This document shows, in pieces, positions 5,646-10,889 of a DNA stretch of 10,889 bases. How positions within the stretch are numbered: the first letter of the stretch is position 1; each line of letters begins with the position of its first letter. Origin of the DNA: Avichristensenella sp031550455 (GTDB taxonomy: Bacteria; Bacillota; Clostridia; Christensenellales; Aristaeellaceae); the NCBI GenBank assembly GCA_031550455.1, contig JAVBOQ010000149.1:1-10889 (forward strand), read 5' to 3'. The notes under the pieces were generated by a model. The model saw nothing but the letters and a program-made list of their open reading frames with translations. It was not told the DNA's origin and did no database searches. The position numbers were made by a program, and so were the translations under genes.

Positions 5646-6602
5646 TCACAGAATCTCCGGGTTTTTTCGGTACTCCTTGGGCGATACGTGCTTGATCACG
5701 CTGAAATTGCGGCTGAAGTGGTTGGGCGAGCTGTAACCGAGCAGCGACGCAACCTCCGCGACCGGCTTGGTCGTGTTGCGCAGGAACTGGCAGGCGTAGG
5801 CGATCTTCATCCGGTTGAGGTACTCGTTGATCGTCATGCCCGTTTTTTTGGAGAAGTAGCTGCACAGATACACGCGGCTGTATTTTAAGCTGTCGGCAAT
5901 CCGCTGCAGCGAGTATTTTTCGTACATGCTTTCCTCGAGCACCTCGACAATCCGCGCCACGAGCGGGTCGGTGCAAGGGTCGCTCTGCTGCATCTGATCC
6001 CTTTGAAACAGGGCGAACAATTCGTACAGCAGCTTGGCGCCGCGGTTGCAGTACAGCGCGGTGTGCGTCGGGGACACGTCAAGCCAGGAGCGCACAATGT
6101 TGTTGTAATAGTGCGCGGATGTCGATGAAAAGCTGGAAATCCGCCCGAGCACCTCGTCCCATTTGGCGGTGTTGTAATTTACGTAGATGTCGGTCATCTG
6201 AAAATCGAACAGTTCGGCCAGCGGAAGCGTTTCCGCGTACCGGTTGATCTCCGCGAAATTCGCCTCCTGATGCCAGGCCGCGTCCTGGCTGAGCCTGAGA
6301 TAGTCGGAAAGCGGCAGAAGATAGAAATTGAGCGTAAAGTACGTCATGCCCTCCTGCGCGGCGGAGGAAAAGATGTGCCTGCGGTTTGGGTTTACGACCG
6401 CAATGTCCTTTTCTTTCAAAGGATACTCCCGCGCGTCGCCCAAAAGGCTGCCCGACCCGTTGACCACCATCAAAAAATGATACACAGGATGCCTGTGCTC
6501 CGTGTAATAGTCCCTGTCGCGGCTGATGACTGTATAGCACGCGCAAATGGGCAGGAGGAAGTACTGCTTCTGCGTTTTTTGTGAAAACAACAAAATGTCC
6601 AT
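5646..6602 (-). CDS. AraC-family transcriptional regulator
   Basis: A 318-residue regulator with an N-terminal cupin-type sensor (about 25-95: YYTEHRHPVYHFLMVVNGSGSL ... KEKDIAVVNPNRRH) and a C-terminal double helix-turn-helix (about 215-313: SLQRIADSLKYSRVYLCSYFSKKTGMT, then VAEVASLLGYSSPNHFSRNF and the SPKEYRK end). The fold is that of sugar-responsive AraC activators, and the ligand is probably the substrate or an intermediate of the adjacent UroD-like pathway. The ATG at 6602 is chosen because AAAGGAG (6609-6615) lies 6 bases upstream. The frame remains open a further 58 codons upstream, but that extension would cover the divergent promoter and the start of the opposing gene. It is first in the operon with paralogue 2, the hydrolase fusion and paralogue 1, and diverges from paralogue 3, so it most likely controls both directions. 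Confidence 0.93.
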   Translation of the reverse strand: MDILLFSQKTQKQYFLLPICACYTVISRDRDYYTEHRHPVYHFLMVVNGSGSLLGDAREYPLKEKDIAVVNPNRRHIFSSAAQEGMTYFTLNFYLLPLSDYLRLSQDAAWHQEANFAEINRYAETLPLAELFDFQMTDIYVNYNTAKWDEVLGRISSFSSTSAHYYNNIVRSWLDVSPTHTALYCNRGAKLLYELFALFQRDQMQQSDPCTDPLVARIVEVLEESMYEKYSLQRIADSLKYSRVYLCSYFSKKTGMTINEYLNRMKIAYACQFLRNTTKPVAEVASLLGYSSPNHFSRNFSVIKHVSPKEYRKNPEIL

Positions 6603-6639
6603 GACATTCTCCTTTGCCGATTTGTGCGGGGCACACGGG

Positions 6640-6668
6640 TTGCAATCCGCCTGCTTTGCGGATAGAAT
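6640..6668 (+). promoter_or_regulatory. Promoter for UroD paralogue 3 in the AraC divergent region
   Basis: TTGCAA (6640-6645) and TAGAAT (6663-6668) are separated by exactly 17 bp, matching the consensus at 4/6 and 5/6. Transcription would start near 6675, giving a leader of about 34 bases with AAGGAGG at 6696-6702. A short inverted repeat, GCAT (6672-6675) / ATGC (6682-6685), lies at the start point. No equally good promoter is visible on the - strand for the AraC operon, which fits activator dependence. Confidence 0.55.
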
Positions 6669-6708
6669 AACGCATAGAACGATGCCGCATACCGCAAGGA
6701 GGTTCCCC

Positions 6709-7821
6709 ATGACGCCCAGACGCCGCCTGCTTGACACGCTGCACCGCAAACCGACCGACCGGGTGCCGATCTCCATGTACGAGCTGTGCCCGTACCCCGG
6801 GTGTGACTACGCCGGATTCGCCAACGAAGCGCCGTCTTACCGCCGGCTTCTCTCCTTGATGGCGGAGACGACCGACACGTTGATGATGGTCAGCCCGACC
6901 TACGCGTTTCCGAATGTCGAGAAACTGACGGAGCGCAAGACCTGGCGCGTGGGCCAAAGCGTGTACGAAACGACGACGCTGCACACGCCCAAGGGCCCGT
7001 TGACCGCCAAAACCCGGCGCGATGACGACATCCACACCGTGTGGCATCTGGAGCACTTCTTGAAAGACCTGGACGACATTCCGCTGTACCAGTCGCTCGA
7101 CTTCCGGTGCGAGGCGGATACGGCGAACCTGTTCGCGAAGCAGGCCGCGCTGGGGGAGAACGGGCTGATGATGGCGACCGTCGCCGACCCGATATGCCTC
7201 GCCGCGGAACTGTTTTCCATGGAGGACTTCCTGGTATACGCGCTCACCGATACCGGCGTCATCCAGGATCTCCTCGACTGGCTGTGGGAAGGCGTCCGCG
7301 CACGGCTCGACATGGTTCTGCGGAAGGACGTCCGGGACATCATGTTCCGCGTTGTCGGCCCGGAGTATGCCACGCCGCCCTATTTGCCGGACAGATTCTT
7401 CGAGCCGTTCGTCGCGCGGTATCTCCGGCGGATATCGGACAGCGTCGGGCGGGCGGGCGGCATCGCGCGCGCGCATTCGCACGGCCGGGTGCGGCACGCG
7501 CTGCGCGCGTTCGCAGATGCCGGTGTCATGTGCGTCGACCCTGTCGAAGCGCCGCCGGACGGAGACATCACCCTGGCCGAGGCGAAAGCGCTGTACGGCG
7601 ACCGGATGACGCTCATGGGCAACATCGAGCTCAAAGCGCTGGAGCTCCTGACGCCCGCCGAGATCACCGCGCTGGTGAGGGACGCGATGCGCGACGCCAA
7701 AGAGGGCGGCGGGTTTATCCTGATGCCGACCGCGACGCCGATCAACATTCCGCTGCACCCGAAAACCGAGGCGAACATGATCGCCATGATCGAAGCCGGG
7801 CTCGAGTACGGCCGTTACTGA
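6709..7821 (+). CDS. UroD-fold protein with HSHG motif, paralogue 3
   Basis: A 370-residue UroD-superfamily protein. The opening MTPRRRLLDTLHRKPTDRVP is the usual UroD-like N-terminus, but the following segment is ISMYELCPYPG rather than the HemE MRQAGR signature. VGPEYATPPYLPDRFFEPFV (216-235) and CVDPVEAPPDGDITL (275-289) are characteristic of the family. The metal-site position reads H256-S-H258-G, histidine replacing the cysteine of paralogue 1. GNIE (304-307) and NIPLHPKTEANMIAMIE near the end correspond to the C-terminal part of the barrel. The start is fixed by AAGGAGG (6696-6702), 6 bases before the ATG. It is transcribed away from the AraC gene and ends 29 bases from the opposing aldo/keto reductase gene, with no clear terminator between. 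Function unknown; likely partner of the other two paralogues. Confidence 0.85.
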   Translation: MTPRRRLLDTLHRKPTDRVPISMYELCPYPGCDYAGFANEAPSYRRLLSLMAETTDTLMMVSPTYAFPNVEKLTERKTWRVGQSVYETTTLHTPKGPLTAKTRRDDDIHTVWHLEHFLKDLDDIPLYQSLDFRCEADTANLFAKQAALGENGLMMATVADPICLAAELFSMEDFLVYALTDTGVIQDLLDWLWEGVRARLDMVLRKDVRDIMFRVVGPEYATPPYLPDRFFEPFVARYLRRISDSVGRAGGIARAHSHGRVRHALRAFADAGVMCVDPVEAPPDGDITLAEAKALYGDRMTLMGNIELKALELLTPAEITALVRDAMRDAKEGGGFILMPTATPINIPLHPKTEANMIAMIEAGLEYGRY

Positions 7822-7850
7822 CACGCCGGGCGGGAGGCCATCCGGAGCGG

Positions 7851-8903
7851 TCAGTGGACGCGGCTGTTGCGCTCCGCCTCGTACAGGTCCGCGTTCCCGC
7901 CCATCCCGACCTTGATGTCCTCGCTGATCCGGTCGATTCGCGCGACAAGATCCGGGCCGAGCGAAACATCGAGCGCCCTTTGGTTGTCCAAAAGCTCCGC
8001 GACGGTGCGGCTGCCCGCCAGCACGGCGGAGACGCCCGGGCGGTGCAGCAACCATGCGATCGCCAACTGCGACATCGAGACGCGCAGATCCGCCGCGATC
8101 TCTTTCAATTGCCCGAGCGCTTCGAACATCTCGGCCTCGAACCCCTCGGAATCATGCCGGGAGGTTCCCTTTCCGCGCGCGAAGTGGAAATGCCGGGAAT
8201 GCGCCTGGTTATAGGGAATATCCTCAGCGCTTTCATAGCGGCCGGTCAGGATGCCCTGCTGCAGCGCCATGGATGCGATCACACCGATGCCCTTGTCCAT
8301 GCAGTGCGGCAGAATGCCGTACTCGATGGCGCGCGTGAAGATGTTGTAGGGCATCTCGTTCACGTCGATTTGCGCGCCGGTCGCCAGCGCTTCGTTCATC
8401 TGCGCAACGCCAAAGTTGCTGATGCCCACCGCGCGGATCTTGCCGTCCTTTTTGAGCCTCTCAAACGCCTCGAACGCCTCTTCAACCCTCGGCGGATGCG
8501 CCAGCGTGCGCTCGTCCGCGGTAAAGTGGCGGATCGCGACGTGATGGATCGGCCAATGCAGCATGTAGCAATCGAGATACTCGACGCCGAGGCGCCGCAG
8601 GCTCGCTTCGCATTGCCTAATCATCTCGTCACGGTAGGCGACGTGCGGGCCCAGCTTCGAACAGATGACCGCGCCGCCGCGCCGCCCGCGCAGCGCCGCG
8701 CCCAGCGCGATTTCGGACTGGCCGTCGTTGTACATCGCCGCGGTGTCGAAAAGGCACGGCCCGCGTTCCAGCGCGCGCGCCACAACTTCGTCCACGGCGC
8801 GTTGGCTCTGCTCGCCCCAATACGCGCCGCCGCCGAACGCCCAACAGCCGACGGCCAGCGGCGAAACGCGGATGCCGCTGTTGCCCAGTGTCCGCATGTC
8901 CAT
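7851..8903 (-). CDS. Aldo/keto reductase
   Basis: A 350-residue NADPH- or NADH-dependent oxidoreductase with the (beta/alpha)8 AKR fold. The catalytic tetrad is visible: Asp53 (LFDTA), Tyr58 (AMYNDGQSE), Lys83 (CSKLG) and His116 (MLHWP). GISNFG (160-165) and the LAGSRT segment (296-301), which binds the cofactor phosphate in this family, are also present. AKRs of this length and type reduce or oxidise sugar aldehydes and ketones. Some, such as L-galactose and L-fucose dehydrogenases, oxidise the free sugar to a lactone. The ATG at 8903 follows GGAGGG (8911-8916) by 7 bases. It is the last gene of the three-gene operon, 33 bases after the mutarotase gene, which fits an enzyme acting on a cyclic sugar. 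The exact substrate cannot be told. Confidence 0.9.
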   Translation of the reverse strand: MDMRTLGNSGIRVSPLAVGCWAFGGGAYWGEQSQRAVDEVVARALERGPCLFDTAAMYNDGQSEIALGAALRGRRGGAVICSKLGPHVAYRDEMIRQCEASLRRLGVEYLDCYMLHWPIHHVAIRHFTADERTLAHPPRVEEAFEAFERLKKDGKIRAVGISNFGVAQMNEALATGAQIDVNEMPYNIFTRAIEYGILPHCMDKGIGVIASMALQQGILTGRYESAEDIPYNQAHSRHFHFARGKGTSRHDSEGFEAEMFEALGQLKEIAADLRVSMSQLAIAWLLHRPGVSAVLAGSRTVAELLDNQRALDVSLGPDLVARIDRISEDIKVGMGGNADLYEAERNSRVH

Positions 8904-8936
8904 GGAAACGCCCTCCCGCCTGTCACGCCGCTACCG

Positions 8937-9386
8937 TTAGATTTTACCCGATTCGGTATCCGCCCTGACGATCCCTTTCTTCAGCAGGATGTTTGCGAAC
9001 CGGGTTGTCTCCCCGGTGGCCACGACGGCGTAGGCCGCCCGCGCGCGCTCGTAAAACTGAAACCGAGGCAGGTGCAGGATGCGCGCGGGATCCGCGCCGC
9101 TCGCAAAAAGCAGGGCGCGGTAGCGGCCCCATACCGGCGGTTCCGGCAGGTCATCCGGCACTTCCATCATGACGACGGGCTGCGCCGCCGCGTGGTCGAG
9201 CGGGAAAAACCGAAGGATCGCCTCGAGCAGCTCCGGAATGTCCGAGCCATCACAGCGCAAAACGCGCCGGTTGAGCGACTTTGCGGGAAAATTTCCGTCG
9301 CCCAGCACGATCTCGTCCCCATGGCCCATCTCCATCAGCGTTTTCATCAGCTTGGGCGTCAAAACCCTCGGGATGCCGTTCAGCAT
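8937..9386 (-). CDS. fucU: FucU/RbsD-family sugar mutarotase
   Basis: A 149-residue protein, about the length of FucU, the L-fucose mutarotase that interconverts alpha and beta anomers. Hallmarks are MGHGDEIVL (20-28) with catalytic-type His22, NFPA, DIPELLEAILRFFPLD (49-64), and the C-terminal block FYERARAAYAVVATGET (111-127) followed by NILLKKG (132-138). FucU rather than RbsD is favoured by the ERARAAYAVVATGE block. A central stretch (PEPPVWGRYRALLFASGADPARILHLPR) is somewhat divergent. The ATG at 9386 follows GAGGTG (9393-9398) by 6 bases; a GTG at 9395 would overlap that site. It is flanked within the operon by two dehydrogenase-type genes. The sugar could be L-fucose or another pyranose; specificity is not readable from sequence. 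Confidence 0.87.
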   Translation of the reverse strand: MLNGIPRVLTPKLMKTLMEMGHGDEIVLGDGNFPAKSLNRRVLRCDGSDIPELLEAILRFFPLDHAAAQPVVMMEVPDDLPEPPVWGRYRALLFASGADPARILHLPRFQFYERARAAYAVVATGETTRFANILLKKGIVRADTESGKI

Positions 9387-9411
9387 TGGATACACCTCGC
9401 TTCCCGCATCG

Positions 9412-10443
9412 TTACATTCGCCCCTGTTCGATCAATTCGCAAAGCGCCATGCTCTCCGCCGATTCCGCAATGCCGTTCATCGGCGTCCGGCCGGTCAGGA
9501 TGCCCGTGAGGAATGCCCGATCCTCGTCCAGATAGCCGAAATACCCGTGGTACTCGGTGTGATTGGCGATCCGCATGCCGTCGAACGTTTCGATTGCGTG
9601 CCGCGCGTCCCCGGGCGGCTGCGAAGCGACAGAATACGTCTTCGCGCCGCTGCAATGCAGTATCTTCGCCTCACAGGCCGTGTCGCCAAACCCCAGGTTG
9701 ATGGTCGCGCTGGCGTTCGGCCCGTGCAGGGCAAACCCGTGGATTCTGCCGCCCGCGTTGTAGTTGGCATGAATGACCGCGCTGACGCCGTTGTCAAAGC
9801 CGATCACGGAATTCCAGGCATTGTCAACCGGCGTATCGCCGTAGCGGCCGATCAGCGTCGCGGCCTTTTGCGCGGCGCCGCCCGCGATCCACCGCACGCA
9901 GTCGACCACGTGAATCGTGTCGCACATCAGCGCGGAAGCGCATCCTTCATAGAACGCGGCGTCGCTGTGCTTGAGGAAATATCCTTCCACATGCTCGATG
10001 GGTGTGATGGCGCGCATCCTGTCCACAACCACGCGGACCAGCGGAATGTACCGGCGGTTGAAGCCGACCTGGCAAATCACGCCGCGCGCGTTCGCGGCGC
10101 GTTCAAGCGTCCGCGCCTGATACGCCGTGACGCCCGCCGGTTTTTCGACGAAAGCGTGGACGCCGCGCGTCAGGCAGTCAAGCGCGATGCGGAAGCTCTG
10201 GTCGGGCTGCACCAGCACAAACGCCGCGTCGGGCTTTTCGGTGTCGAGCATCTCCAGATAGTTTCGGTAGCTTTTCGGAACATGAAAAAGCCGCGCGGCT
10301 TCCGCGGCCTTGTCGCCCGCGTGGTCGCAGACCGCGACGACCCGCGCCTGCCCGATCTCCGCAAGCGCCGGGAGATGGATGCCAACCGCGATGCCGCCCG
10401 CGCCGATCACGCAGACCCGAACCTGTCCCTGCGCCGTGTTCAT
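9412..10443 (-). CDS. Gfo/Idh/MocA-family oxidoreductase
   Basis: A 343-residue dehydrogenase of the glucose-fructose oxidoreductase/inositol dehydrogenase family. The N-terminal Rossmann fold has VIGAGGIAVGIHLPAL (12-27). FVEKPAG (98-104) holds the catalytic-type Lys101 of the EKP motif. The CDTIHVVD segment (174-181) supplies the Asp and His usually found in the active site. These enzymes oxidise or reduce a sugar or cyclitol at a ring carbon with NAD(P). The start is the ATG at 10443, with AAGAAGGG (10451-10458) 7 bases upstream; a 30-codon extension is open but would cover the leader region and lacks a good ribosome binding site. It is first in the operon with the mutarotase (25-base gap) and aldo/keto reductase, and divergent from the GntR gene. 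Confidence 0.92.
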   Translation of the reverse strand: MNTAQGQVRVCVIGAGGIAVGIHLPALAEIGQARVVAVCDHAGDKAAEAARLFHVPKSYRNYLEMLDTEKPDAAFVLVQPDQSFRIALDCLTRGVHAFVEKPAGVTAYQARTLERAANARGVICQVGFNRRYIPLVRVVVDRMRAITPIEHVEGYFLKHSDAAFYEGCASALMCDTIHVVDCVRWIAGGAAQKAATLIGRYGDTPVDNAWNSVIGFDNGVSAVIHANYNAGGRIHGFALHGPNASATINLGFGDTACEAKILHCSGAKTYSVASQPPGDARHAIETFDGMRIANHTEYHGYFGYLDEDRAFLTGILTGRTPMNGIAESAESMALCELIEQGRM

Positions 10444-10507
10444 GTTTCGACCCTTCTTTATGCAAGTTGGTGTTGGCCGGAGCGCGTCGGTTTGCCTAAA
10501 TGCGTGG

Positions 10508-10528
10508 ACATACCAATTGAATGCCAAT
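10508..10528. promoter_or_regulatory. Candidate operator, copy 1 of ACATACCAA-N6-GCCAAT
   Basis: ACATACCAA then six bases then GCCAAT, repeated with the same spacing at 10606-10626. This copy lies just inside the predicted transcript of the - strand operon, where bound protein would block elongation. ATACCAAT resembles the half-site of the palindromic UxuR-type GntR operator (TTGGTATACCAA, from memory), but no full palindrome is formed here. Confidence 0.5.
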
Positions 10529-10561
10529 CGCAACGCGCCTGATAAGAATTTCGCAAGTCTA

Positions 10562-10590
10562 ATGCTATATCAATCGGTGTGATTTGTCAA
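10562..10590 (-). promoter_or_regulatory. Promoter of the Gfo/Idh-mutarotase-AKR operon
   Basis: On the - strand a perfect -35 TTGACA (10590-10585) and a -10 TAGCAT (10567-10562) are 17 bp apart. Transcription would begin near 10555, leaving a leader of about 110 bases before the ATG at 10443. The -35 box sits inside a palindrome (10579-10594), consistent with repression. Confidence 0.6.
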
Positions 10591-10594
10591 TCAC
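10579..10594. promoter_or_regulatory. Palindrome on the -35 box, candidate operator
   Basis: GTGATT-TGTC-AATCAC, perfect 6-bp arms around four bases, centred on the - strand TTGACA. Placement on the promoter suggests a dimeric repressor site; the divergently encoded GntR protein is the obvious candidate. Confidence 0.5.
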
Positions 10595-10605
10595 CGGAGA
10601 AATAA

Positions 10606-10626
10606 ACATACCAACAGCAGGCCAAT
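10606..10626. promoter_or_regulatory. Candidate operator, copy 2 of ACATACCAA-N6-GCCAAT
   Basis: The second copy is identical to 10508-10528 in all 15 fixed positions. It lies between the two opposing promoters, 16 bp upstream of one -35 box and 20 bp upstream of the other, so one bound protein could affect both. The related 8-mer CCAATTGA (10513-10520) recurs at 10642-10649 on the gntR -35 box. Confidence 0.5.
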
Positions 10627-10645
10627 AAGAATCTATAGAATCCAA

Positions 10646-10674
10646 TTGACGCGCTTTGCCGACTGTGATACACT
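10646..10674 (+). promoter_or_regulatory. Promoter of the GntR-family regulator gene
   Basis: TTGACG (10646-10651) and TACACT (10669-10674) with a 17-bp spacer and a TG dinucleotide at 10666-10667 forming an extended -10. Transcription would start near 10681, about 20 bases before the chosen ATG. Confidence 0.6.
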
Positions 10675-10699
10675 CAAAAAAACACGAATGCGAGGGAGC

Positions 10700-10889
10700 A
10701 TGACCATCAATCGCGAAAGCCACACGCCGCTTTATATGCAGTTCTATCAGTTGCTCAAGCAGAGCCTTGGCGCATACGCGCCGGGCGACAATCTGCCGCC
10801 GGAACGCGTGCTTTGCGAGCAGCACGGCGTGGACCGAACCACCGCGCGAAAAGCGCTGGCCATGCTGGCGGCGGAGGGGCTGGTTGAGC
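10700..10889 (+). CDS. GntR-family transcriptional regulator, N-terminal part
   Basis: 63 residues are visible before the window edge. They form the GntR winged helix-turn-helix: PLYMQFYQLLKQSL (10-23), the G-x-x-LPPER turn (29-36), and recognition-helix region CEQHGVDRTTARKALAMLAAEGLVE (39-63). The opening MTINRESHTPLY is typical of the HutC- and AraR-like branches, whose C-terminal sensor domain lies outside the window, so its ligand class is unknown. GAGGGAG (10692-10698) precedes the ATG closely; an in-frame ATG at 10688 lacks any ribosome binding site. Its divergent position next to the Gfo/Idh-mutarotase-AKR operon makes it the likely regulator of that operon and of itself. Confidence 0.9.
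   Translation, partial: MTINRESHTPLYMQFYQLLKQSLGAYAPGDNLPPERVLCEQHGVDRTTARKALAMLAAEGLVE

Noticed and set aside
6603..6776. 58-codon N-terminal extension of the AraC regulator, including a hydrophobic stretch
   Set aside because: It would overlap the divergent promoter and the first codons of the opposing gene, while an excellent AAAGGAG stands 6 bases before the ATG at 6602. The hydrophobic stretch is probably chance, not a membrane anchor.
1873..7821. Haem-biosynthesis gene hemE among the UroD-like genes
   Set aside because: None of the three has the N-terminal P-x-W-x-MRQAGR signature, and no other haem or corrinoid genes accompany them.
7822..7850. Bidirectional terminator between the convergent UroD-like and aldo/keto reductase genes
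   Set aside because: Only short GC-rich self-complementary pieces are present (CCGG twice), with no convincing stem or T-run.
7041..9509. An 822-codon open frame on the + strand
   Set aside because: It crosses the UroD-like gene in another frame and then runs antisense to the aldo/keto reductase, mutarotase and start of the Gfo/Idh genes. It is arginine-, alanine- and histidine-rich with no recognisable domain. Long stop-free shadows are expected in GC-rich coding DNA.

Overview
The window looks like a chromosomal carbohydrate-metabolism region from a GC-rich, anaerobic Firmicute (class Clostridia, probably an uncultured gut or digester lineage). The grounds are strong AGGAGG-type ribosome binding sites at almost every gene, sigma-A-type promoters, a PfkB kinase of a type I associate with Clostridia, and AraC and GntR regulators next to sugar enzymes. 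No rRNA, tRNA or CRISPR array is visible, and there is no complete transposase. This taxonomic call is inference from style; no marker gene is present.

Layout. Bases 3-95 hold the last 30 codons of an unrecognised + strand gene. Immediately after its stop codon lies a 236-bp non-coding element (98-333). It has 16-bp imperfect terminal inverted repeats, a 10-bp direct repeat on each side, and a chain of stem-loops inside, so it is MITE-like. It sits in front of a palindrome plus extended -10 promoter that drives a 2-keto-3-deoxygluconate kinase-like gene (418-1491, +). A NUDIX hydrolase cut off after about 99 residues (1573-1872, +) follows. Its stop codon abuts the stop codon of the next, opposing gene.

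Bases 1873-6602 form a - strand operon. In transcription order it encodes an AraC-family regulator, a UroD-fold protein, an isochorismatase-fold hydrolase fused to two carbohydrate-associated domains, and a second UroD-fold protein. A third UroD-fold gene (6709-7821, +) diverges from the AraC gene across a 106-bp promoter region. None of the three UroD-like proteins carries the haem-pathway signature at its N-terminus, and their presumed active-site motifs differ from each other. This 6-kb block is the best candidate for an undescribed system. Its chemistry cannot be read from sequence, but a sugar or sugar-derivative substrate is suggested by the neighbours.

Bases 7851-10443 form a second - strand operon: a Gfo/Idh/MocA dehydrogenase, a FucU/RbsD-type mutarotase and an aldo/keto reductase. 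Together these could interconvert anomers of a sugar and oxidise or reduce it. The operon is divergent from a GntR-family regulator truncated by the window edge (10700-10889). The 256-bp region between them holds two opposing promoters, a palindrome on one -35 box, and a spaced repeat present twice, all consistent with local regulation. No transporter or glycoside hydrolase is in view, so the locus very probably continues beyond both edges.
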